Shown here piece by piece: positions 49,201 to 61,200 of a DNA stretch of 64,000 nt. Position 1 is the stretch's first letter; every line of letters starts with the position of its first letter. Under the pieces are notes generated by a model. That model saw nothing but the letters and a program-made list of their open reading frames with translations. It did not search any database and was not told the origin of the DNA. This DNA is from Siphonodentalium dalli (Eukaryota; Mollusca; Scaphopoda; Gadilida; Siphonodentaliidae), in NCBI GenBank assembly GCA_032622095.1, contig CP136063.1, forward strand, positions 205,705,934 to 205,769,933, read 5' to 3'. The position numbers and the translations under genes are program-made.

Positions 49201-52200
49201 GTGCAAACGAACGCAGGCTATTTTCGATCCGTCCACCATTAACCCCCAGCGTTGTGGATTACGGTGATAGACTGATAGTGTCAACTGCATACACATACTA
49301 GAAATTCAGAGCTTATATAAAGACTGTTCACAAAATATAAAAATTATATTGCTTTGTTTTATTAACCCACTAGTCTCAACGTGTCGCGAAACCACAAAAA
49401 ATAGCCGGACCACCTGAAACTACCTCAACAAGAAGAAAATCAAATGTCTCTCTCAAAGCTGAAGAAATACATCAGAGACCACCCACCGGTACGACCAAAA
49501 CATAGAACACCAAAAAGAACACCAGTTGTACTGAGTGACAGCAAAGCACGCTACATCGAAGAGCAAATATCCAAGACTGACAAGATCGAGAGTGGAATCA
49601 CATGGTGGTATAAGAGTGGCTCAAATACAAGCGAAAGTGCTAGATGGCTGCGATCAAACATCCGCAGAAAAATCCAAAAAGAAATAAAAGGCCCAATACA
49701 CCTATACGTGTGGTTAGGAACCTGTGATCTAACAACAAGAGATAGGCGAACTGGTTATATCGAACTATCAACAAAGTCAACAAGTTCACTAAACCGAGAG
49801 CTGAGAGACATTGGAAAGACTGTTAAGAAAGAGAGGTCCTGTAGAGTCACCTTCCTGGAGATTCCAACATACTCCATCAAAGAATACAATAAGGTAACAC
49901 ACGCAAAACTCACCAAGCGACATCGAGACAGGCGAAGATATCCTACCGTCCCCGACATACCACCATATAACGGAGAAGATAACACCCTCGCCCTGAAAGT
50001 GATCGACTTAAACAACTCAATTGGGGAACTCAATAGAGAAAATCACAAGCACTCACCAAAATTCTCAAATGACATCAGCAAGAACCCCAAAGTGAGAAGG
50101 AAACATAGCAGCCTACACAAATATAACTTCAATCTCTACAAGGATGGACTGCACCCTGATGAACCCTTAGCAAAGACGTGGCTGAGGAAAATCAGAAACC
50201 AGGCCTGTGATGACTGTTGGTAGGAAGACGAAGCAGATGAGGGGGGACGTCGGCACCATCCCGCATCCACCTCAGAAAGTGTGGGCACTTCCACGCTACT
50301 CTGGGGTGTTCTGCGGGTGTGGTTGTCTCCACGCCCAACTGGGTCTGTACATCACTTCTACCAAAGCCAGCCCCGCCAAGAAAAAACATTCAAATGCCAG
50401 AAGCCAGTTGAAACCACAGGTATGTCCACAAATGATGTGGTATTGGTTAACTTTTTACAAAACACCAAGAAACAACAGAAGACTACAAACAGCGCTCCTC
50501 CTACTACTAATCATAGGAGGGGATACCGAACAGCACCCTGGGCCGAGGAAAAGGTTGGCAAGTATATATCCATGTGGCCTCTGCCAAGATGATGTAACCT
50601 GGACTAAAGGAGGGGTCTGCTGCGATGAATGTGAAATGTGGTACCATAGATCCTGCATAGAAATGCCAACAACCGAGTATGAAAGGCTAGCCAACCCGAG
50701 CATTGAATGGTACTGCTGTAGATGTGATAAAGCCAGCATAGACAGCTTCACATACAGAAGTTATGAGCTGGAAACATCAAGCGATTTCTTCAACCTGTCG
50801 TCCATAAACCAAACCATAAATAGTCTGAATTCATCAGTATTTGAACCACCAAGAGCAAGCAGCCCAGTAGCTGACCCTACTGTAGCAGCCCAACAGAGAT
50901 CCACAGGTAGCATACAGGCAACATCGCCCGAATCGCCAATAACTGCAGTCAAACAACTCATCAATATTCCTGACAAGACCAATATGCGAATAATGACAGT
51001 AAACTGCAGAAGTGCACTTCAAAACAAAGCAGAGCTTGAACTGGCCATCAGCTACATCAAACCCGACATTATCATCGGGACGGAATCATGGTTGAAGGGA
51101 GTACGACCGGGAATGCCAAACTCAACCGACGCAATAAAATCATCAGAGATATTCCCTCCAAACCTAAATGTATACCGCAATGACAGGACCACCAGAGGGG
51201 GAGGCATCTTCATCTGCACAAATGAATTGATCCCATCATCTGAAGCGCCAAACCTAGTGACGGATTGCGAAGTGGAGTGGGCTACTGTAAAAACAACAAC
51301 AAACAAAGACCTATTACTTGCAGCCTTCTACATGCCACATAGAGAACTGAAACACCTCAACGAACTAAACAAATGCTTTGAAAAACTGGAAAAAACCCAC
51401 CTGAAAGATCTCATCATTTCCGGAGACTTCAACTGCCCAGAAATAGATTGGGATAAGATGATAGTCAAAGCTGGTGCACCAGACAAGGAAGTTCAACAAA
51501 GACTCGTTGATATATGTGCAGAACACGGGCTAAAACAAATGCAAACAAACCCAACACGAGAAGAGAACATCCTAGACCTTGTCCTGACGAACAACGAATC
51601 ACTCATAAAAGCAACCAGTACTACACCTGGGATCTCAGACCATGATATAGTAGTCACAGACTGCATACCAAGACCGCACCATAAGAAGCAAACCCAGCGC
51701 AAGACATACGCTTTCAAAAAAGCAAACTGGACGGAAATAGCAGAAAACATCACCAACATAAGTAAAGAAGTGACCCAGAAATCTGAAGATCCATCGATTA
51801 CCACCCAACGACCTATGGGAGTCACTTAAAACGGGTATTATGGAAGTCATAGACCAGAGGGTCCCAGTCATACGCAGGAGATATGATAGACAGGTTCCCT
51901 GGATGAACAACAAATTACAAAAGATCCTAAAGAAAAAAGGCCGTCTTTACAGAAGAGCTAGGAAATCGAAGAAAAGCAAGGACTGGGTGAAATACAAACA
52001 CTTCCAAAAGGCTAGCAGACGAGCATTCAGGCAAGCAGAATGGGACCACCTAGATAAGATCATGCTCAACGGAATGGAAAAGAAGAGTACCAAACCATTC
52101 TGGTCATATATGAAGACGAAAAAACAGGGTAACACCAGCATCGCCTCGTTGAAGAAAGACGGGAAACTTGAAGATGATAGCAACATGAAAGCTCAAATCC

Positions 52201-55200
52201 TTGTCGACCAATTCAAATCGGTGTTCACGAAGGAAAACCCCAGTGACAAAATACCATCACTTGGAGAAGATCACGAGCTGATAGAAGACCTCGAAATCGG
52301 CGAAGAGGGGGGTCACCAAACTTTTGAAAGATGTGAAGACCGGGAAAGCATCAGGGCCGGACGGAATCCCCAACACCGTTCTTAAAAACTGCGCCTATGC
52401 GATATCACCAGGACTGACAGCGATATTCAAAAAATCACTAGCAACAGGACAACTACCATCTGACTGGGTAAGTGCAAACATCGCACCCGTCTACAAAAAA
52501 GGAGACGTCCATCTTGCAGAAAACTACAGACCTGTCTCTCTAACATCTGTATGTTGCAAAATCCTGGAACACATTGTATGTCGACACATAATGAACCACC
52601 TAGAAAAGCATAACATCTTGACGTCACTAAATCATGGATTTAGGAAAGGACACTCATGCGTCACACAGCTATTGACCACCAACATAGATTTCCTAACAAC
52701 ATTTGACGAGAAAATTCAAACTGATGCCGCAATATTAGACTTCTCAAAAGCATTTGACACCGTGCCACACAGAAAACTGCTCGCCAAAGTAAGCAACTAC
52801 GGTATCAAAGGAAAGCTCCACACCTGGCTTGAAAACTTCCTGACGCAGAGACAAATGAGAGTCGTCGTTGAAGGGCAAGCTTCATCCAGCGTTTCCGTCG
52901 ACTCTGGCGTGCCACAGGGAACAGTGCTTGGACCTCTGCTTTTCCTGTGCCACATCAATGACCTACCAGATTGTGTCTCCTCGCAGGTGAGGTTATTCGC
53001 AGACGACTGTCTACTATATCGCCAAATAAAGACCATGTCACTCTACAGAAAGACCTAGAGAAGCTTGAGGTATGGGCAGAAAAGTGGGGCATGCGATTCA
53101 ACGCAAAGAAGTGCTATATCATGTCCATGAGCAAAACAACATCTTTCACATACCAGCTAAACAACTGCCTACTGGAAGAAGTAGATGAAAACCCATACCT
53201 GGGGGTGACACTTTCCAAGGACATGAAATGTAGTGCTGAAACGGATATCCGGATAACCGGTTGGCAACCGGCTACCGTCGGCAACCGGTTGAACTACGAT
53301 CAACCGGTTAACCGCTATGTAATACACACATGCAATGCCACTGATAAAAACTATCGGTTGACCACCCACAGATATCCTGGGGGGATGGCAAATAAGAAAT
53401 CAACTAATTTTGAAGGAAATTTCGTATAGTTTGAACATTTAGTGGCACAAGCTGTCGCTATATGGCCAAATAATCACCATTTCTACCCGCCTTACTGAAA
53501 ACCCGGACCAGTTGACCGACGGTTGACCACCCACAGATATCCTGGGGGGATGGCAAATAAGAAATCGACCAATTTTGAAGGAAATTTCTTATAGTTTGAA
53601 CATTTAGTGGCACAAGCTGTCGCTATATGGCCACATAATCACCATTTCTACCCGCCTTACTGAAAACCCGGACCAGTTGACCGTCGGTTGACCTCCCACA
53701 GATATCCTGGGGGGATGGCAAATAAGAAATCGACCAATTTTGAAGGAAATTTCGTATAGTTTGAACATTTAGTGGCACAAGCTGTCGCTATATGGCCACA
53801 TAATCACCATTTCTACCCGCCTTACTGAAAACCCGGACCAGTTGACCGTCGGTTGACCACCCACAGATATCCTGGGGGGATGGCAAATAAGAAATCGACC
53901 AATTTTGAAGGAAATTTCGTATAGTTTGAACATTTAGTGGCACAAGCTGTCGCTATATGGCCACATAATCACCATTTCTACCCGCCTTACTGAAAACCTG
54001 GACCAGTTGACCGTCGGTTGACCACCCACAGATATCCTGGGGGGATGGCAAATAAGAAATCGACCAATTTTGAAGGAAATTTCGTATAGTTTGAACATTT
54101 AGTGGCACAAGCTGTCGCTATATGGCCAAATAATCACCATTTCTACCTGCTTTATTGAAAACCCGGACCAGTTGACCGTTGGTTGACCACCCACAGATAT
54201 CCTGGGGGGATGGCAAATAAGAAATCGACCAATTTTGAAGGAAATTTCGTATAGTTTGAACATTTAGTGGCACAAGCTGTCGCTATATGGCCACATAATC
54301 ACCATTTCTACCAGCCTTACTGAAAACCCGGACCAGTTGACCGTCGGTTGACCACCCACAGATATCCTGGGGGGATGGCAAATAAGAAATCGACCAATTT
54401 TGAAGGAAATTTCGTATAGTTTGAACATTTAGTGGCACAAGCTGTCGCTATATGGCCACATAATCACCATTTCTACCCGACTTACTGAAAACAACGACCC
54501 CCACCCATCACCCCTGGGGTAAAAATGGAGCAATTTCGGGAACGGTAAGGATTTCGGCCGATTTGACGACATGGGTGGGTGACCGGCCCCATATAAATTG
54601 TTTCGGTACTTTTGAACAATCGTTCTGCCTGCGGGGCGATTTCCGGTTCGTGCGGTATAGCAACGGCGTCATTGACACATTTTGGGCCATCGGAATATCT
54701 CACTGACAATTCTATCTGATTGAGCGCACCGAGAAACCCCTATATACCAAATTTCAGTTCAATATCTTGAAACATGTAAGAGAAATCCATTGACAATGTT
54801 TTCTACTGTAAATTCTCATTGCAATTTGGCGAACCCCTTGAGGAACAGAGTTTGATTGACATATCTTCACGTTGTCTACATCAGAGTTCCTAGGTCGTTT
54901 GGCGTCCAACCAAGTGTACGATTGATCAGGGCATGCCCGATTTTATAGGAATCGCCGTTTATGTGATCAAAATCTGTTTCCAATTATCAGATATGTACGG
55001 TGTATACGTTGACCTCTTAGATAGTTTGAACTCTAAGTCACGCCCACAAAGCACATCAATTTCCACGACGTATATTCAAATGGCTGTATCTCATAGACGT
55101 CTCAATGTGCGGAGCTGTGCAATACGTCGTTTGGACGGAAACAACATCGGCTACTCCATGATGTACAAGTTGAATATATATTCATAGCGATAATTCAACT

Positions 55201-58200
55201 ATTAAGGGGCACATGTCAACAAAGTGGCTCACATTTGTTTGGTTTCCATTAATCATGATAATTCAAATTAAACACCAGTTTAGACCTTGCCCTATCATTT
55301 TGCCAAATGCCATTTTTGTGATCACCAATATATGTGCTACACACTCACATCATCGGCATGTGACATATTTAATTTTTTCAGAATTTTCTGTAGAATTTGT
55401 TCATTTAAGGGAGAAACACCCATTTACGCCCAATTTGCAATGGCACAAGCTGTCGCTATATGGCAACATAATCACCATTTCTACCCGCCTTACCAAAAAC
55501 CCGGATCAGTTTACCCTCAGTTGGCCGGCCCCATATACCCCCTAGAAACACCCCGACCCCCCCCACCCATCACCCCCGGGGGGTACCTCCCGAGGAGGTG
55601 AAAATGGGGTATGGAGCAATTTCGAGAACGGTAAGGATTTTAGCCGATTTGACTGCATGGGTGGGTGGCCGGCCCCAAATACCCCAAAGAAACACCAGAA
55701 CCCCCCATCCATCACCCCCGGGGGGGTACCACCCCGAGGGGGTGAAAATGGGGTATGAAGCAATTTCGAGAACCGTAAGGATTCCGGCCGATTTGACGGC
55801 ATGGGTGGGTGGCCGGCCCCATATACCCCTAGAAACACGAAGATCCCCACCCATCACTCCGGGAGGTACCACCACGAGGGGGTGAAATGGGGTATGGAGC
55901 AATTTCGAGAACGGTAAGGATTTGGGCCGATTTGACGGCATGGGTGGGTGGCCGGCCCCAAATACCCCAAAGAAACACCCGAACCCCCCATCCATCACCC
56001 CTGGGGGGGTACCACCCCGAGGGGGTGAAAATGGGTTATGAAGCAATTTCGAGAATAGTAAGGATTTCGGCCGATTTGACGGCATGGGGTGAGTGGCCGG
56101 CTGGCTCCAAATTCCCCCTATACACACCCCGATCCCAACCCACCGATGGCACCCGAGGGGGTGAAAATAGGGTATGGAGCATTTTCGAGAACGGTAATGA
56201 TTTCGGCCGATTTGACGGCATGGGTGGGTGGCCGGCCCCAAATACCCCATAGAAACACCCCGACCCCTAACCCATCACCCCCGTGGGGTACCACAACGAG
56301 GGGGTGAAAATGGTGTATGGGGCAATTTCTAGAACGGTAATGAATTCGGCCGATTTGACGGCATGGTGGGTGGCCGGCCCCAAATACCACCTAAAAACAC
56401 AACGACCCCCACCCATCACCCCCGGGGGTGCCACTCCGCGGGGGGTAAAAATGGGGTATGGAGCATTTTCGAGAACGGTAGGGATTTGGGCCAATTTAAT
56501 GGCATGTGTGGATGGCTCGCCCCAAATACTCACTATAAACACATCATCCCTCACCCCGGAGGATACCTCGGGTTTGAGCCATTTTATTCCTGATTCCTTA
56601 TCCGCAAAAATTTCCTTCAAAATTGGTCGATTTCTTATTTGCCATCCCCCCAGGATATCTGTGGGTGGTCAACCGACGGTCAACTGGTCCGGGTTTTCAG
56701 TAAGGCGGGTAGAAATGGTGATTATGTGGCCATATAGCGACAGCTTGTGCCACTAAATGTTCAAACTATACGAAATTTCCTTCAAAATTGGTCGATTTCT
56801 TATTTGCCATCCCCCCAGGATATCTGTGGGTGGTCAACCGACGGTCAACTTGTCCGGGTTTTCAGTAAGGAGGGTAGAAATTGTGATTATGTGGCCATAT
56901 AGCGACAGCTTGTGCCACTAAATGTTCAAACTATACGAAATTTCCTTCAAAAATGGTCGATTTCTTATTTGCCATCCCCCCAGGATATCTGTGGGTGGTC
57001 AACCGACCGTCAACTGGTCCGGGTTTTCAGTAAGGCGGGTAGAAATGGTGATTATGTGGCCATATAGCGACAGCTTGTGCCACTAAATGTTCAAACTATA
57101 CGAAATTTCCTTCAAAATTGGTCGATTTCTTATTTGCCATCCCCCCAGGATATCTGTATGTGGTCAACCGACAGTCAACTGGGGCCTAATTATCACGAAG
57201 GCGGTAGAAATCATCATTATAATAGCGTATTGTGATGATATATGTTTTCTTTTCTTTAAAATACCATCGGATGGCAAATAGTGCATATCGGTAGAATCGC
57301 TATTTGCCATCCGATGGCGAATAGCCGCTGCCCGGAATTGGGCGGTGTTCCCAGAAACGTAAACCTGGATGACGCGAATTCCTGGAATCGGGCTAAATAT
57401 AGAACCTACGACATCGCATTGAAATATACTATTAACACCGCCCGTCTACAGTTTATTTCTGAAACTGACACGATTGATTGTGTATTCGGGGACTCGCGAG
57501 TAAAATTGTGTATATACAATGTACCATGCACGAGAGACAACTATGTACGCGATAAAATCAAGCAGTGAAAACACGTGCGTTTTGGCGGGAAAATTACTGT
57601 CCGTGATTAAGCTATATTATATCATTTGCAGAGATCTTGCAATGAATACAAGGAGCAACATTCTGTACGCAATGCAAGGCCCATTTTAAATATATGCGGA
57701 TCTCTATATATACAGGGAACTTTACCACATTCCGCGTCGGATATATTTACATGACGTTTGCGAGCATAAAAGGCATGTACTATGTACTTCATGGGATGAT
57801 GCCAGCTAGAATGCTTTTGTGTTCGTATGGCTGGCATAACGTTGTGATTTATAGTAGTTTGCCCTTCAACTGTAGTTTTTAAATGTCATTTCCGCGACCA
57901 GCTGATATTGCAGGAAATTCCTGCGGGAAATCATGCCAGGCAAACGCGTTTACCACAACAGTTATTGTCAACTCACCCCAGAATTTCTCATAGCGAGAAA
58001 CATGATACCTATATCAACCTGTACCTGTTTTATCCCCGGAACGTAACTTTTGGTGACAGACCAAATACCTGTATGTCCAGCTGGTATGTCGGCACCACTC
58101 TTCGTGTGATCTGACCATAGAAGCACGCGCAAAATTACGCAACGTACGTATAATCTTAAAGGCACTGTGTGTTGACATTCAGACTGGAGTCTTAGTTTCA

Positions 58201-61200
58201 ATGAGTTTCAAACGGTATTTTCCGAAATATGGCGACACCTCTGTGCTTCATTCACAATTGTTGTTATATATTGAAATTAGTGAAATCGTGTCCTGTGTCC
58301 GACCTTCTCACGGGATTGCAGAAATCAACAGAGAACTTCACCAAACTTGTGTCAGAGTTGAGTTTTTCTATCACAGAAAATGGCCCGTGGGCGACGGCGA
58401 GATTTTTATTTAATTTTTTTTAATACTAAATGTTATCACATGCAGTCGGGAATATACATGTAGGGGAGTTCTGCTAAAATTTTCAATTGGTGAGGGGGTG
58501 GGGGTCTTCACATGCCTATATAGGGGGAGCTGCTAAAACTTTCAATTGGTGGGAAGGGGGGGGGGGGGTTTGCCTATATAAGTTCTGCTCAAATTTTCAA
58601 TTAGTGAGGGGATTCTTTATAAGCCTATAGCCGGGGAAGTTCTGCTCAAATTTTCAATTAGTGGGGGGGGGGGGGGGGGGGGAGGGGGGGGGGGGGGGGT
58701 TTGGGTCTTCACATGCCTATATGGGAAGTTCTGCTCAAATTTTCAATTGGTTGGGTGGGGGGGGGGGGGGGGGGGGTTACTTCACATGTATATACGGTAA
58801 GTTCTAAAATTTTCAATTAGTGGGGGGGGGGGTTCTTTACAGGCCTATAGGGTAAGTTCTGCTCAAACTTTCAATTTGTTTGGGGGGGGGGGGGGTGGGG
58901 TTACTTCACATGCCTCTAGGGGAAGTTCTGCTCCAATTTTCAATTGGTGGGTGTTCAACATTGGATATTCTGTCAAATAAAATTATAAACTTAAACTACT
59001 TTGAACTCTATCATGTGATCACCGGTCGTTATATGTCAGAACACATGAATATATCTGAGAGCAATGTTGATCCCATAAACAATTTCCCTGTCTATTCAAA
59101 ATGGTACTGCTATGAATGAGATCCAATACTTGGGCAGTTGGCAGGTATATGATATTCAAAACTCTTTAATACATGTTAATGCACTGTTTTATCGCTTTCA
59201 AATGACTAATTTGAAAAAGAAAAAAAAAACCCTGCCTGCCTGCCAGGAAAATTTCCCCCATGTTATCGGAAACAGACATGTTTTTGTTTTTGGCCTTACA
59301 TACCTTTTACATTTGGTCGGTATGGGTAGGGGGTTTAACATTGGGTTGGTATGGTAGGGGTTTAACATTGGGTGGGTATGGGTAGAGGGTTTAACATTGG
59401 GTCGGTAATGGGTAGGGGGTTTAACTGGGGGCCTGCGAAGCTTCAAGTATTCAATTCAAAATTGTCATGAAGCTTCGACTTGATTCAATATCATTGTATT
59501 TGAAATTTCGAATACTGGGGTTTGGTTTTCAAATGAAATATGTGCGACAGAATGTTTCGCTCTAACCAGCGCAGAGGGCAACAAATCGCGGCCTGATCTC
59601 GCATGAATATGAAGTTCTAAAACATATATAGTGAATGTTGTACCACATCAGGAGCACATCTCATCCTCAACTTAACACCGCCATATAAATAGAAAGAATA
59701 TTAAAATGTAGACATATTTTGTTCTTTAAACCCTTTACCCAACAGAAGGGCCCTGTGCCAATGCATTCTCTTATATATGCGAGTCGACCATAGGTCGCCT
59801 CGCATATATAAGAGAATGCATTGGCTTAACACATTAAAAATTATAAAATTGTTAAAGAATGTAAGAAAAAATGGTAAAAAGTGTTAAAAAAAGATTTTTT
59901 TTAGGCCAATGCATTCTCTTATATATGCGAGGCGACCTATGGTCGACTCGCATATATAAGAGAATGCATTGGCACAGGGCTAACTGTAACTATCACAATG
60001 TGGTCAATGAGCCGGTTCCAATGATATCCATATTTGTATGGTTTTATTGAGACAGACCGAAGATATGTTAGGCTGTTGAAGCTCTATTTGGCCGGTTTTG
60101 GCCGGTTTGTTGGGTAAAGGGTTAATATAGTGACTTATACCAATCATAAATATTGCGTAGATATCATGCTATCACCTAGAGCTGCTAGTGTTATGTAAAC
60201 AAAAGCCAATGCATGTTACATAATTTGGCGTTTTGTAACATACCACAGCATAGATCTTGAAGATAACATGCTATTTACGTGATACATGTATTTGTGATTG
60301 GTATAGGGCACTATAGGCATAAAATCTTTCTTTATTTTAACATTCTTTATGCTTACTAGAAACTAGTAGCACTGTTTCAACGAAATGTGCATATTTTGAC
60401 AGCACGAACACTACGCATTCCTTTATTTTCATTTATGGACCAGCGAGGCTGAGAGAGTCTAGTTTGTCGGTCGGTGATCGATGTTAATGTTTGAATGTTC
60501 ATTTGTTTTATCTATTATAGTTGAAATGCCATCATGCGATTTTAAATTCCATGTTACACCATGAATTCATGATATACAAACTCTCATAGAAACCCATACA
60601 AACTCATAGAAACCCATGCAGCAACTACATATACTCAAGTATTGAATAACTATTCGTATACGATTGATTGACTATTTCGCTAATTCGGGAATCAAAATAT
60701 GCACTTTCGTTGAAACCGTGCTTTTCTAGTAAGCATAAAGAATGTTAAAATAAAGAAAGATTTTATGCCTATAGTGCCCTATACCAATCACAAATACCAA
60801 TTGCTCAGTTAGACAAATGCCAAATTGCTCAGAATTGAGCTTTATACATGAACAACAATGACACAAGTAAATACGGTTAAGTTTCTTTTTATAAGTTCCT
60901 CGTTACTTTTGTGGGAAATTTTAATGTAAATATTGGTGATTTCAACATTTGGATTTCGGGGATTCGAAATCAGATATTCGTTTTGATTTGAAAATTTTTG
61001 AATATTCGATTCGAACCAAAATCTAACATTCATAGGTCCCGAGGTTTAACATTGGGTCTGTATGAGTAGGGGGTTTAACATTGGGTCGATATGGGTATAG
61101 GGTTTAACATTGGGTCGGTATGGGTAGGGGGTTTAACATTGGGTCACTATGGAAGCCACTAATATTTTCTTCTTTGCCCTAATCATCAGTGAGGTAACAT

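Larger units (their letters stand above)
48960..53240 (+). mobile_element. CR1-like LINE with esterase ORF1 and PHD/EN/RT ORF2
   Basis: 5' UTR about 48960-49443, ORF1 49444-50223, ORF2 from 50207. ORF2 is open through the endonuclease and then broken at about 51795-51829, in the G-run 52307-52312 and near 53020. The RT thumb stops at about 53240, where the satellite composite begins, so the C-terminus and 3' UTR are missing. Esterase and PHD domains are established features of CR1-like elements. Sense orientation in SREK1 intron 1. Confidence 0.87.
59426..61042. mobile_element. 1.6-kb hAT-like insertion that splits the minisatellite
   Basis: Outer ends TGGGGGCCTGCGAAGC and the complement of TAGGTCCCGA, with several TTCGAA/GAATATTCGA motifs inside both ends, as in many hAT elements. 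GGTTTAAC stands at 59418-59425 and 61043-61050 and could be an 8-bp duplication, but the string is also part of the minisatellite unit. It contains a TTAA MITE (59726-60125) and an inverted-repeat element (60290-60796). No transposase. Confidence 0.6.

Noticed and set aside
53346-54490. Regular 165-bp units considered as a CRISPR-like array
   Set aside because: The whole 165-bp unit is repeated with no variable spacers, and the window is clearly from an animal genome. It is a satellite.
55570-56250. 226-codon open frame with repeated GxxGPATHPCRQIGR-like segments on the minus strand, and similar frames on the plus strand
   Set aside because: It is the translation of the ~141-bp satellite, which is open in several frames on both strands because it is G/C-rich and close to a multiple of three. 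No start context, domain or splice site supports a protein.
57281-57568. 95-codon frame after the satellite composite considered as the missing LINE 3' part
   Set aside because: No RT thumb or Cys-rich tail motif in any frame of 57230-58450, so the LINE 3' end was not found on the far side of the array.
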